From: Arion vulgaris
Lineage: Eukaryota; Mollusca; Gastropoda; Stylommatophora; Arionidae
NCBI GenBank assembly: GCA_020796225.1
Contig: CM036758.1
Location: 29,151,099 to 29,215,098, forward strand
Length of the DNA stretch: 64,000 nt
Direction of reading: 5' to 3'
The stretch's first letter is position 1. The number at the start of each line of letters is the position of its first letter. A program made the translations under genes and the position numbers. The notes under the pieces were generated by a model, which searched no databases, was not told where the DNA came from, and worked only from the letters and a program-made list of their open reading frames with translations. This document shows positions 33,135 to 47,767 of this stretch, piece by piece.

Positions 33135-36100
33135 CATTTCAGGGGTAGAATGAGAGTTATACAGTGTTAAATAAAAAAACCCAAAACAGGCATACAGAAG
33201 GAGTTATACAGTGCATATAGAACCAATACTGACATATCAGAATGAGTTTTAATGTACATAGAACCAAACTGACATAAAATGAAAGTTATACAGGTCATAG
33301 AACCAAATGGATATCGAATAGAGTTATACAAAGCAATAAAAAAATACAGGCATACCAGAATCGAGTTATACATTTTAGAACAATACTAAAATCAGAATGA
33401 GAGTTAATGCCATAGAACCAAACTGACATACAGAAGAAAGAACAGGCTAAGAACCAATACAGGATATAGAATGCGAGTTATCAGTCCCCAAAAGCCAATA
33501 CGGCAATCAGAATGCGAGTATACAGGGCCCTAGAACCAATATGGCAATCAGAATGCGAGTTTACAGTTACATAGAACAATAGGGGAATCAGAATGCGAGT
33601 TAACAGGGTCATAGAACCAAACTGGTATCAGAACGAGTTATCATGCTAATAGAACCAACACTGAATATCAGAATGAGAGAGACAGTTACATAGAACCAAT
33701 ACTGGCAATCAGAATGCGAGTTTTACAGGCCATAGAAAAAATGAATATCGAATGAGAGTTAGAAGTGCTACAAAAACTTTCTGGCATACAGAATGCAGTT
33801 ATACAGTGCTAAAAGAACCAATATGGCAAAACAGAATGCGAGATACAGTGCTACATAGAACCAATACTGGCATATCAGAATGGGGTTACAGGTTAAAAAG
33901 AACTAATACTGGATACCAGAATGGAGTTTAGTGCTAATAGAACCAATACTGGATATCAGAATGAGAGATAAGGCAAAGAACCAAACTGGGCATACCAGAA
34001 TGCATTATAAGGGTTTGAACCAATACTGGCATACGAATGAGATTTTACATGCTAAAAGAACCAATACTGGATACCAGAATGAGAGTTATACAGTGCCAAA
34101 AGAACAATACTGACAAACGAGAGAGTTATGCAGTGTTAAAAAAAACCAATACTGACATACCAGAATGAGAGAGACAGTGCCAATAGAACCAATACTGACA
34201 TATCAGAATGAGAGTTAGAAGTGCCATATGAAAATACTGACATACCAGAATGAGAGTTAGACAGTTTAAGAACCCAAAATTGGGATACCAGAATGGAGTT
34301 AAAAAGTGCTTTAAAAGAACCAATATGAATACCCGAATGCGAGTTAGACAGTGCATATAGAACCAATACTGGATACCAGAATGAGAGTTTTACAGTGCAC
34401 AAAAACCAAATGACAAACAGAATGAAAGTTAAACAGAAAAGAACCAATACTGGGAAAAAGAATGAGAGTTAGACATGCCAATAGAACCAATACTGACATA
34501 TCAGAATGAGAGTTAGACAGTGCACATAGAACCAAACAGGGAACCAGAAGCGAGTTACAGGGTAAAAACAATACTGACATACCAGAATGGGGTTAGACGT
34601 TTAATAGAACCAATACTGGATACAGAATGCGAGTTATAAAAAAAGAACCAATGCTGACATACCAGAATGGAGTTAGACAGGGTAAAAGAACCAATACTGA
34701 CATACCAGAAGAGAGTATAAGGCTACAAAAACCAATACGAAATTGTAATTAAAAGTCCACATAGAACCAATACTGGCAACCCGAATGAGAGTTTTACAGT
34801 CAATAGAACAATACTGAATATCAAATGAGAGTTATACAGGCAATAGAACCAATATACAAACGTGAAAGAAAAAAAAAGAACCAAACGACAAAAGAAGAGA
34901 GGAAAAGGGACATAGAACCAATTTTTAATATCAGAATGAGAGTTGAAGTGCCAAAGAACCAAAAGGCATACCAGAACGGTTTTAAAAGGCATTGAACCAA
35001 ACTGAATAAAAGAATGAGAGAGAAGGTTTCAAAACCATTATAATAAGAATGGAAGAAGTGTAAGAAAAATGACATACCCGAATGCGAGTTAGACAGTGCC
35101 AAGAACCAATACTGACATACCAGAATGCGAGTTAGACAGTGCTACATAGAACCAAACAGGCAACCAGAATGCGAGTTAGACAGGCTAATAGAACCAATAC
35201 TGACAATCAGAATGAGAGAGACAGTCAATAGAACCAATAAAACCAGAAGGAGTAGACATTTAAAGAACCAAATTTACATATCAGAAAGAGTTATACAGTT
35301 ATATGAACCAATACTGCATACCAGAATGAGAGTTGACAGTGTTACAGGAAACCAATACTGACATACCAGAATGCGAGTTTTGAAAGGGAACAGAACCAAT
35401 ACTGACATACCAGAAGAGAGTTGGGGAAAGGGATAAGAACCAAACGACAACCAGAAATAGAAGTCTCATAGAACCAATACACATACCAGAATGGGGTTAG
35501 ACAGTACAAAAGAACCAATACTGACATACCAGAATGCGAGTTAAAGGAAAAATAGAAAATACTGAATACCAGAATGAGAGTTGACAGTGTTAATAGGGAA
35601 AAAACTGAATACCAGAATGGGGTTAGACAGTGCTAATAGAACCAATTGACATACCAAATGAGAGTTGACATGTTCATAGAAAAAAATACTGAATACCAGA
35701 ATGCGAGTTTTTAGGCAATAGAACCAATACTGACATACCAGAATGGGAAAATTAGACAGTTACATAGAACCCAAAACTGGCATACCAGAATGAGAGTTAT
35801 ACAGTGCTAAAAGAACCAATACGACATATTAGAATGAGAGTTAGACAGTGCTAATAGAACCAATAATGGATACCAGAATGAGAGTATAAGGAAAGAACAT
35901 ACTGAATATCAGAATGAGAGTTATACAGTGCACATAGAACCAATATGACAAATGGGGAAAGAAAGTTAAAAAATAGAACCCAAAATGACATCAGAATGGG
36001 GGTTAAAATGTAAGAAAATACTGACATATCAGAATGAGAGTTAGACAGTGCTACATAGAACCAATACAGGCATACCAGAATGGGGTTATACAGGAAAGAA

Positions 36101-39100
36101 CCAATAGAATACCAGAATGAGAGTTGACAGGTTACATAGAACCAATACTACATTCCCGAATGCGAGTTTGACAGTGCTACAAAAAACCAATACTGACATA
36201 CCAGAATGCGAGTTAGAAGGTACATAGAACCAATACTGACATACCAGAATGCGAGTTAGACAGTGCTACATAGAAAATACAGGCATACCCGAATGGAAGA
36301 AGGCAAAAGAACCAATACTGACATATCAGAATGAGAGAGACAGTGTACATAGAACCCAAAAAGGATACCAGAATGGGGTTTGACATGCCTAGAACCTAAG
36401 GCTACCAGAACGAGTTAGACAAAACCCAAAAACCAATACGACATATCAGAATGAGAGTTATACAGTGCATATAGAACAATACTGACATACCAGAATGAGA
36501 GTTTGACAGTGTTAAAGAACCAATACTGACATACCAGAATGCGAGTTAGAAGTGCACAAGAACCTAACAACCCGAATAGAGTTTGACAGTTTAAGAACCA
36601 ATACTGACATACCAGAATGGAGTTTGACAGTGCCACAAAAACCAATACTACATACCAGAATGGGGTAGACAGGGAATAGAACCAAATGACATACCAGAAT
36701 GCGAGTTTAAAAGGGACATAGAACCAATTGAAACAGAATGAGAGTTAGAAGGCAAAAACCAAACCATAAGAATGGGGGTTAGAAGGAATAGCCAATACTG
36801 ACAACCAGAATGAGGTTTGACATGTTACATAGAACCAAAACTGACATAAGAATGGAGTTAAACACATGAACAAAATGACAACCAGAACGAGTTGATTAAT
36901 AGAACCAAACTAAAAACCAGAATGAAGGAAAAGGAATAGAACCAATACTGACAAATCAGAATGAAAGGCAAAATAGAACAATACTGACATACCAGAATGA
37001 GAGTTTGACAGTGCCAAAGAACCAATACTGACATATCAGAATGAGAGTTAGACAGGCTAATAGAACCAAACAGGATACCAGAATGCATTATAATGAATAG
37101 AACCAATACGACATACCAAAAAAGAGAGAGACAAAAAACCAAACTGGCAACAAACAAAAAAAAAAGTTACAGAACCAATGTACAAACCCGAAAAGGGGAG
37201 AAGAATAGAACCAATACTGACATACCAGAATGAGAGAACAGGCCAAAAACAATACTTAAAAAAATGAGAGTGACAAAAACAAGAACCAAACTAACCAGAA
37301 GGAAAAGTGCTAATAGAACCAATACGAATATCAGAATGAGAGTTTTCAAAACCCAAAAACCAATATAAAATCAGAATGAAAGTTAACAGTGTTAAAGAAC
37401 CAATATGAAACAGAATGAGATTTGACAGTGCTACATAGAACAATACTGAATATCAGAATGGGGTTAGACAGGCTAATAGAAAATAAGGATAAAAAGGAGT
37501 TTTAATTTTTAAAAAAAATACGAATACCAGAATGGAGTTGAAGGTTTCAAAAACCAATACTGACATACCAGAATGGAGTTTGACAGGCTAATAGAACCAA
37601 TACTGACATACCAGAATGCGAGTTAGACAGTGCTATAGAACCAATACTACATACCAGAATGGGGTTAGAAGGCCCTAGAACCAATAGGGCATACCAGAAT
37701 GCGAGTTAGACAGGCTGATAGAACCCAAAAGGGGCATATCAGAATGGGGTTTGACAGTGCACAGAACCAAAGGGATACCAGAAGAATTAGAAAATGCAAA
37801 ACAAAAGGAACGAAGGGGGTTAGAAGTGTAAAAGAACCAATATGAAATAAATAATTATAAGGTATATAGCCAAACTGACATACCAGAATGAGAGTTTGAC
37901 AGGTTAAAGAACTACTGCATACCAGAATGGGGTTAGAATCAAAGAACCAATACTAATACCAGAATGAGAGAGAATGTTACAAAAACCAAATAATACAGAA
38001 TGGAGTTAGACAGTGCTTTTTAAGAACCAATACTGACATACAGAATGAGAGTTAGAAGGGTTAAAAGAACCAAACTGAAAACCAGAATGCGAGTTAGACA
38101 GTGCAATAGAACCAATACTGAATACCAGAATGAGAGAGAAGTGTTTAAAGAACCAATACTGACATCCAGAATGGAAAAGGGACATAGAACCAATACTGAA
38201 AACCAGAATGGGGGTTAAATGTTACATAGAACCAATACTGAATACCAGAATGCGATTTGAATTAAAGAACCAATACTGACATAAGAATGAGAAGAAAATG
38301 AACCAATACTGGCATTAGAATGCGATTTTTAAGTGTTTATGAACCAATACTGACATACCAGAATGCGAGTTATACAGTGCTAAATAGAACCAATACTGAC
38401 ATACCAGAATGCGAGTTAGACAGTGCTAATAGAAAATATGAATATCAAATGGAGTTTGCAGGGACATAGAACCAATACTGACATACCAGAATGGGGTTAA
38501 AAAGGCCCAAAACCCAAAATGGCATATCAGAATGGAGAAAAGTGCCAAAAAACCAATACTGAATACCCGAATGCGAGAACAGGTAATAGAACCAATACTG
38601 ACAAAAGAATGAGATTAAAATTTCATAGAACCCAAAACTGGATATCAGGCAGTTAGAAAAAAAAGAACCAAACTGACATACCAGAATGAGAGTTAGACAG
38701 GCTACAAAAACCAAACTGGGAACGAAAAGCGAGTTTGACAGTGCAAAAAAACTGCATACAAATGAGAGTTAGACAGTGCCATAGAACCAATACACATACC
38801 AGAAAGAGAGACAGTGCTACAAGAACCCAAAACAGGCATACCAGAATGGAGTTGACATACAAGAACCAATACTGACATATCAGAATGAGAGATAAGTGCA
38901 AAAACCAATACTACATACCAGAATGAGAGTTAAATTTTTAAAAGAACCAAATGACATACCAGAAGCAGAGAATGCCCAAAAAACAATATAATACCAGAAT
39001 GAGAGTTAGAAGTGTTAAAGAACCAATATGACATACCAGAAGGAGGAGGGGGAAAAGAACCAAACAATACCAGAAGGAGAGAAGGTTAATGAACCAATAC

Positions 39101-41740
39101 TGACAACCAGAAGGGGTTAGAAAAAGTTAAAAGAACCAAAAACTGACATACCAGAATGGGGTTAGAAGGTTAATAGAACCAATACTGAATACCAGAATGC
39201 GAGTTAGAAGGGAATAGAACCAATACTGACATACCAGAATGGGGTTAGACAGTGTTAATAGAACCAATATACTAAAGAATGGAGTTTGACAGTGCAATAG
39301 AACCAATATGACATACCAGAATGAGAAGGGCAGGGAAAAGAAAATACTGGCAAACAGAACGAGTTATACAGGCCAAGAACCAAACTGACAACCAGAAGCA
39401 AATTTTACAGGAATGAACCAAAAACAACCAAAAGGAGAGAAGGAAAAGAAAAACGACATTAAAGCGAGTTGAATGACAAGAACCAATACTGACATACCAG
39501 AATGAGAGTTAGACAGTGCTACATAGAACCAATACTGGCAATCAGAATGGAGTTAAAAAAGGGGGTTATAGAACAATACTAATACCAGAATGGATTATAA
39601 GGATAAGAACAATACTGAATACAGAATGCAGTTGAAAAAGTAATAGAACAATATGAATATCAGAATGGGGAGAAGTGCAAAAACAATACTAATTTGTGAG
39701 GGGTTTGAAAAGGAATAGAACCCAAAAGGGGAATCAGAAGGGGTTTTACAGGCCAAAGAACCAATACTGACATACCAGAATGCGAGTTATAAGTCAAAGA
39801 ACCAAACTGACATACCAGAATGAGAGTTTGACAGTGCCATAGAACCAATACTGGGATACAAAGGAGTTTGACAGTGCTACAAGAACCAATACTGACATAC
39901 CAGAATGAGAGGCAGGCACATAGAACCAATACTGGCATATCAGAAGCGAGTAAAAGGCTAAAAGAACCAATACGACATATCAGAATGGGTAGACAGTGCC
40001 ATAGAAACTAAACAACCAGAATGAGAGGACAGTGTAATAGAACCAAAACAACTGAATGCATTAAAGGCAAATAGAACCAAATACATTAGAATGAGAGTTT
40101 TAAGTGTTATAGAACAAATAATACAGAATGGGGTTAGAAGGAAGAAAATATGAATAAGAATGCGAGTTAGAAGGCTAAAGAACCCAAACTGACATACCAG
40201 AATGAGAGTTAGACAGTGTTAATAGAACCAATACTGAAAACCAGAATTTATTAGAAGGAATAGAACAATACTGACATACCAGAATGAGAGTTAGAATGTT
40301 CAAGAACCAAATAATACCAGAAAGAGCAGAAAAGGGAATAGAACCAATATGACATACCAGAATGAGATTTGACAGGTTATAGAACCAAACGACATACCAG
40401 AAGGAGTTAGAAGTGCTAATAAAAAATACTGACATACCAGAATGAGAGTTAGACAAAATAGAACCAAATGAATACCAGAATGGAGTTTGAAGGTAATAGA
40501 ACCAATACTGACATACCAGAATGAGAGTTAGACAGTTAAAAGAACAATACTGGCATATCAGAATGGGGTTATAAGGCCAAAGAACAATACTGACATACCA
40601 GAATGCGAGTTTTAAAAAGGGTATATAGAACCAAACTGACATACCAGAATGCGAGTTATACAGTGTACAAAAACCAATACTGAATACCAGAATGAGAGTT
40701 AGAATGCCAATAGGCCAATACTGGATATCAGAATGCGAGTTAGACAGTGCCATAGCCAAAATAATACCAGAATGAGAGTTTGACAGGATACATAGAACCA
40801 AATGGCATATCAGAATGCGAGATACAGGGAAAGAACAATATGAATACCAGAATGGGGGTTATAATGCAATTTGAACCTACTGAATACCAGAATGCGAGTT
40901 AGACAGGTAATAGAAAATACTGACATATCAGAATGGAGTTAGAAGTGCTAATGAACCAATACTGAATACCAGAAAGAGATAGACAGTGCCACAAGAACCA
41001 ATACTGCATATCAAATGCAAGTTTTCAGTGCACATAGAACCAATACGACATACCAGAATGCGAGTTTTACAGTGCTACATAGAACCAATACTGACATACC
41101 CGAATGAGAGTTAGACAGTGCTAATAGAACCAATACTGGATATCAGAATGCGAGTTACAGGCTACATAGAACCAATACTGACATACCAGAATGGGGTTTG
41201 AAGGCCCTAAACCAAACGAATCAGAAAGGGGTTATAATCACAAGAACCAATACTGACATCCAGAACAAATTATAAAGGGATATAGAACCAAATGACAACC
41301 AGAATGCTTTTAATGCTAAAAGAACCAATACTGACATACCAGAATGAGAGTTAGAAGTGCTACATAGAACCAATACTGGGATATCAGAAGGAGTTTTAAA
41401 TGTAATAGAACAAAATGACATACCAGAATGCAGATAATAAAGAACAATACTGACAAAGAACGAGAGAATGAAAAGAACCAAATGAAATATCAGAATGCGA
41501 GTTAGACAGTGCTAATAGAACCTACTGACATACCAGAATGAGAGAGACAGCACATGGGGAAACCCAAAGGGCAATGAATTGTTATAAGGAAAAGAACCAA
41601 TACGACATACAAGAATGCGAGTTATAAGTGCTAAAAAACCAAACTGACATCAGAATGAGAGTTAGAAGTGCTAAGAACCAAACTGGATATCAGAATGCGA
41701 GTTTTAATGCTACATAGAACCAATTGACATACGGATGAGT
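33135..41740. repeat. 46-bp satellite-like array, heavily indel-ridden, about 190 units
   Basis: The consensus unit joins 'gagagttagacagtgctaca', 'tagaaccaatactgacata' and 'ccagaat'. Intact units occur throughout (e.g. around 36010-36060, 36170-36250, 39480-39530 and 41090-41110). Most are missing one to ten bases, or have short runs of a, g or t in their place. Minus-strand frames made of 'SHSGMSVLVL' and 'FWYVSIGS' are translations of the unit in different frames. The real period is probably near-perfect, and the damage technical. Confidence 0.93.
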
Positions 41741-42842
41741 CACGAAAATAAACAACATCGAAAAATTGAGGCCAAAAGAATGGTTTTTAGAAGAAGATAA
41801 ATCCCAAGACGCAAAAAGGGCTAATGTTATATTAAAAAGGCCGATCCCTAGTAGCTTAATAAAAAGAAAAGGAGTATCATTTTTAGAAATTTTGATGAGG
41901 AGGAGAGGTTTTTAAAACAAAAACGGAAAAACGAGGTAGAGAGACAAGAAGAAAGGGGAGAAACATTTTTATAGCCCAATTTATGGCACGGAAGAAGAAT
42001 TTTTGATTATAAAACCGAAAAATTTGGGAGATCCCCGATTTTTTAAAAGGGACGGCCCCCCTTTTTATGATGATGATGAATATTGGATTGAATTCCTTTC
42101 CCAATCGCGAGTTTGCTTATACTCAAAAATACCAAACTATCAATCAATAACTCTAACCTTTCTTTCCAAAAAGAAGAAAGGGGGTTCCCTTCCCACTTTT
42201 TTTCCCGGGGGAAGATAAAAGAGCCCGGTCAAGGAAACAATCTGGCAAAAAGTATATAAAAAAGAGATAGTTCAATTATGACGTATAGGGCAAGCGAGCA
42301 AGTCTTTTGTGACGTGTGTAACTATGATGCAGGAAGGGGGATGAACGATGGTGACGAAAGACGAGCTAGTCAGAACCGGTTTAAATAATAAATAGGCAGC
42401 ACGCAATGCGTACCTGACCACCTTTAATTTGTCAAAGGGGATGCTTTTATCTTGAACATCCTGTATTTTCTAGATGTTTGTATTAGAAAATTAATGAGAA
42501 ATCAAGTTAACAAGACAAGTATCATCTTCTTCTCAGGAGCACCTTCGAGGCAAAGATAAAATCATTAACATTAAGATAATGTTACAGATTACTGCTATTT
42601 TTGTGTCAAGTTTCATTTGTTAAGCTCTTCAAGCACAACGGATATGATGTAACATTTGTTTATCAGTATTAAGATTGACAGGCGTCGTCTGATGGCGCCA
42701 GATTGCTTAAAATTAACCAGATCAGATTTATGAAGTTGAGCAGCAGATAGGAATGAGATAATTTTCGAATTCGAAACTTCTCATTATCAGATAACATTAA
42801 AGCAGGGCAAATGTGACTAGGAACGTTGAGTAAAACTTACTT
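41741..42842. other. Unassigned sequence; texture becomes clean near 42.24 kb
   Basis: The left half has homopolymer-rich, low-quality texture; from about 42240 it reads normally. No gene, RNA or repeat is recognised. Confidence 0.45.
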
Positions 42843-45777
42843 GATTCTAGCTAATCTACTAGATGGAAGATTGTAGCTAATCTACTAGGTGGAAGATTGT
42901 AGCTAATCTACTAGATGGAAGATTGTAGCTAATCTACTAGGTGGAAGATTGTAGCTAATCTACTAGATGGAAGATTGTAGCTAATCTACTAGGTGGAAGA
43001 TTGTAGCTAATCTTCTAGATGGAAGATTGTAGCTAATCTACTAGATGGAAGATTGTAGCTAATCTACTAGATGCAAGATTGTAGCTAATCTACTAGATGG
43101 AAGATTGTAGCTAATCTTCTAGATGGAAGATTGTAGCTAATCTACTAGATGGAAGATTGTAGCTAATCTACTAGATGGAAGATTGTAGCTAATCTTCTAG
43201 ATGGAAGATTGTAGCTAATCTTCTAGATGGACGATTGTAGCTAATCTACTAGATGGAAGATTGTAGCTAATCTACTAGATGAAAGATTGTAGATACTGTA
43301 CTAGATGGAAGATTGTAGCTAATCTACTAGATGGAAGATTGTAGCTAATCTACTAGATGGAAGATTATAGCTAATCTACTAGATGGAAGATTCTAGCTAA
43401 TCTACTAGATGGAAGATTGTAGCTAATGTGCTAGATGGAAGATTATAGCTAATCTACTAGATGGACGATTGTAGCTACTCTACTAGATGGAAGATTGTAG
43501 CTAATCTACAAGATGGAAGATTGTAGCTAATCTTCTAGATGGAAGATTGTAGCTACTCTACTAGATGGAAGATTGTAGCTAATGTGCTAGATGGAAGATT
43601 GTAGCTAATCTACTAGATGGAAGATTGTAGCTAATCTACTAGATGGAAGATTGTAGCTAATCTACTAGATGGAAGATTGTAGCTAATCTACTAGGTGGAA
43701 GATTGTAGCTAATCTTCTAGATGGAAGATTGTAGCTAATCTACTAGATGGAAGATTGTAGCTAATCTACTAGATGCAAGATTGTAGCTAATCTACTAGAT
43801 GGAAGATTGTAGCTAATCTTCTAGATGGAAGATTGTAGCTAATCTACTAGATGGAAGATTGTAGCTAATCTACTAGATGGAAGATTGTAGCTAATCTTCT
43901 AGATGGAAGATTGTAGCTAATCTTCTAGATGGACGATTGTAGCTAATCTACTAGATGGAAGGTTTGTAGCTAATCTACTAGATGAAAGATTGTAGATACT
44001 GTACTAGATGGAAGATTGTAGCTAATCTACTAGATGGAAGATTGTAGCTAATCTACTAGATGGAAGATTGTAGCTAATCTTCAAGATGGAAGATTGTAGC
44101 TAATCTTCTAGATGGACGATTGTAGCTAATCTACTAGATGGAAGGTTTGCAGCTAATCTACTAGATGAAAGATTGTAGATACTGTACTAGATGGAAGATT
44201 GTAGCTAATCTACTAGATGGAAGATTGTAGCTAATCTACTAGATGGAAGATTCTAGCTAATCTACTAGATGGAAGATTCTAGCTAATCTACTAGATGGAA
44301 GATTGTAGCTAATGTGCTAGATGGAAGATTATAGCTAATCTACTAGATGGACGATTGTAGCTACTCTACTAGATGGAAGATTGTAGCTAATCTACAAGAT
44401 GGAAGATTGTAGCTAATCTTCTAGATGGAAGATTGTAGCTACTCTACTAGATGGAAGATTGTAGCTAATGTGCTAGATGGAAGATTGTAGCTAATCTACT
44501 AGATGGAAGATTGTAGCTAATCTACTAGATGGAAGATTGTAGCTAATCTACTAGATGAAAGATTGTAGCTAATCTACTAGATGGAAGATTGTAGCTAATC
44601 TTCTAGATGGAAGATTGTAGCTAATCTACTAGATGGAAGATTGTAGCTAATCTACTAGATGCAAGATTGTAGCTAATCTACTAGATGGAAGATTGTAGCT
44701 AATCTTCTAGATGGAAGATTGTAGCTAATCTACTAGATGGAAGATTGTAGCTAATCTACTAGATGGAAGATTGTAGCTAATCTACTAGATGGAAGATTGT
44801 AGCTAATCTTCTAGATGGAAGATTGTAGCTAATCTACTAGATGGAAGATTGTAGCTAATCTACTAGATGCAAGATTGTAGCTAATCTACTAGATGGAAGA
44901 TTGTAGCTAATCTTCTAGATGGAAGATTGTAGCTAATCTACTAGATGGAATATTGTAGCTAATCTACTAGATGGAAGATTGTAGCTAATCTTCTAGATGG
45001 AAGATTGTAGCTACTCTACTAGATGGAAGATTGTAGCTAATCTTCTAGATGGAAGATTGTAGCTAATATGCTAGATGGAAGATTGTAGCTAATCTACTAG
45101 ATGGAAGATTGTAGCTAATCTACTAGATGGAAGATTGTAGCTAATCTACTATATGGAAGATTGTAGCTAATCTACTAGATGGAAGATTGTAGCTAATGTG
45201 CTAGATGGAAGATTGTAGCTAATCTACTAGATGGAAGATTGTAGCTAATCTTCTAGATGGAAGATTGTAGCTAATGTGCTAGATGGAAGATTGTAGCTAA
45301 TCTACTAGATGGAAGATTGTAGCTAATCTACTAGATGGAAGATTGTAGCTAATCTACTAGATGGAAGATTGTAGCTAATCTACTAGATGGAAAATTGTAG
45401 CTAATCTTCTAGATGGAAGATTGTAGCTAATCTACTAGATGGAAGATTGTAGCTAATGTGCTAGATGGAAGATTGTAGCTAATCTACTAGATGGAATATT
45501 GTAGCTAATCTACTAGATGAAAGATTGTAGCTACTCTACTAGATGGAAGATTGTAGCTAATCTACTAGATGGAAGATTGTAGCTAATCTACTAGATGGAA
45601 GATTGTAGCTAATCTACTAGATGGAAGATTGTAGCTAATCTACTAGATGAAAAATTGTAGCTAATCTTCTAGATGGAAGATTGTAGCTACTGTACTAGAT
45701 GGAAGATTGTAGCTAATCTACTAGATGGAAGATTGTAGCTAATCTACTAGATGGAAGATTGTAGCTACTCTTCTGAT
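42843..45777. repeat. 26-bp minisatellite, about 113 units
   Basis: Unit is 'gattgtagctaatctactag' plus 'atggaa'. Common variants are 'atcttctag', 'atgtgctag', 'actctactag' and 'atgcaag'. A rare pair of units ('gatgaaagattgtagatact' then 'gtactag') recurs near 43291, 43994 and 44177, showing block duplication within the array. Confidence 0.96.
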
Positions 45778-45887
45778 TGTATGATTGAAAGGATGGTCTT
45801 AATCGTACTTCTGTGAATAACGAACGATTCGTTCTTAGATCTCTTTCCTGCACTGGAAATCTCAGCTAATGGTGTGTGATTAGTTAT

Positions 45888-46168
45888 CCATCCATCCATC
45901 TCACCATCCATCCGTTCGTCCGTCCGTCCGTCCTTCCATCCATCCATTAGTCCGTCCGTTCGTCCGTCCGTCTGTCTGTCTGTCTATCTATCTATCTGTC
46001 TATCTGTCTGTCTCTCTGTCTATCTATATGTCTGTCCGTATGTCCTTCCGTCCATCCATCCATTCATTAATTCCATCCATCCATCAATCCATCTGTTTAA
46101 CCGTCCATCCATCCATCCATCCGTACGTCCATCGGTCCATCCTTCTGTTTGTCTGCCTGTCTGTCTAC
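45888..46168. repeat. Tetranucleotide (CCAT/CCGT/CTGT)n tract
   Basis: Imperfect tetranucleotides drift from CCAT to CCGT to CTGT/CTAT and back. This is a typical aged microsatellite. Confidence 0.93.
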
Positions 46169-46189
46169 CTATCGTGTATATATTGAACT

Positions 46190-46252
46190 AAAAAAATGAC
46201 ACCTTTGCTAACATCATGTAAAAAAAATGACACCTTTGCTAACATCATGTAA
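46190..46252. repeat. 31-bp tandem duplication
   Basis: Two copies of 'aaaaatgacacctttgctaa' followed by 'catcatgta'. Confidence 0.9.
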
Positions 46253-46468
46253 AGCAGAAACCTAAATCTATCTACATCTTCTTAGTGTCCCTTGTGACAC
46301 GTACAGATTACATACAAAATTCTCATTGCTATTGTTCCGCAGTCGTTCTACTAGTTGTTTTACATGTCAGGCTACATTCTTTCAAACTCTCTTTGTACCG
46401 TTTTTCTCCATATTTCGTGCGGACCTCAAGGAATTCGTCTCTCTCCCGCTATCCATCAGAGAACTGTA

Positions 46469-46712
46469 CTAGACAATGTGTCTGCTGGTGTACGCTGTCC
46501 TAGACAATGTGTCTGCTGGTGTACGCTGTCCTAGACAATGTGTCTGCTGGTGTACGCTGTCCTAGACAATGTGTCTGCTGGTGTACGCTGTCCTAGACAA
46601 TGTGTCTGCTCGTGTACGCTGTCCTAGACAATGTGTCTGCTGGTGTACGCTGTCCTAGACAATGTGTCTGCTGGTGTACGCTGTACTAGACAATGTGTCT
46701 GCTGGAGTACGA
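46469..46712. repeat. 31-bp minisatellite, about 8 units
   Basis: Units 'tagacaatgtgtctgctggt' plus 'gtacgctgtcc' are 31 bp apart (46471, 46502). There is one 'ctcgtg' variant and a decayed final unit ending 'ggagtacgac'. Confidence 0.94.
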
Positions 46713-47766
46713 CATACATAACAAATCCAACCTCTATCTTCGTCTTTTAAGGCGTTGGCTCCAAAAAAAATAATGTTCTCAATTACTTAACTTAGAACAA
46801 TTATTTTCTAATGGACATGTTAAGCTAAGAATGTAGATCTATTTTAATGCATTAATAAAAATAAAACATTGCATGGTTGTCATGACAACAGCGGCCATCT
46901 TTAAATAAATGCATGTTTTTAGAATCCTAAAATTTACAAAACAAACAAATATATTGAGAAATAAAGGGATAATTCATAAACTGTAAGCATATTTACAGCT
47001 ACTGATGCATTTATTTTATGTAAAATATCAACAAATATATTTATTTTTATTTTTAAACTTATGCTTGTCAAAAAACCACACAAAATGTGTCATCATTTCG
47101 CATTAAAAATTATTTATTAAATCAAATATTCGAAAATATGTAATTTGAAATGCATCAATAGCTACAAAATTATATATGAGATATTCACCTCAAATTTTGA
47201 ATATCTATCTTTAGTATTAGTTAAAACTCAGGAATTTCTGACACACAAAAAGGAGACAAAATGATTTTGAGAAAACTCAATTTTAAACTTGCAATGTGAA
47301 AGAAAGATGTATAGAATTGAGCATTTCTTATTAATGTTGAAATGCTAATACGCAAACAAAACAAGATAATATTATGTGTAATCAATAGTACGAATATTTT
47401 ACTTTATAGAACTAAACACTTTGAACGATCGATGTTTTTGAATAAAACTAAAATTGTCTAGAGACGAATCACTTAATAGTGGTCTCCAACTATGAATAGT
47501 TTGTTCCTGTTAAAAGCTCTTCATTTGTTACCATATTTGGTCAGATAATATGCTGGATGTTTTAAAAACATTTGAAATGTCTTCAGATTATATATGACGC
47601 TGTGTGTGTAATTATCCAGTTCTCAATACCGTATACTAACATTCACAAGAAATATTTTCTATACATCTTAAGTTGAGTTGTAAGATCTCATCTTGTGGCA
47701 GATCAGATTTTGATGAGAATGTCGAAATACACCAGAAAATAAATTAATGATACACCCAACACACGA
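46713..47766. other. AT-rich unassigned sequence
   Basis: About 1 kb of single-copy-looking AT-rich DNA. No frame above 60 codons, no promoter boxes and no repeat units seen. Confidence 0.5.
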
Positions 47767-47767
47767 G

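Noticed and set aside
32746..33148. Three overlapping 78-122-codon frames
   Set aside because: All plus frames are open at once in T-rich, low-quality-looking DNA. This is not how a real gene behaves.
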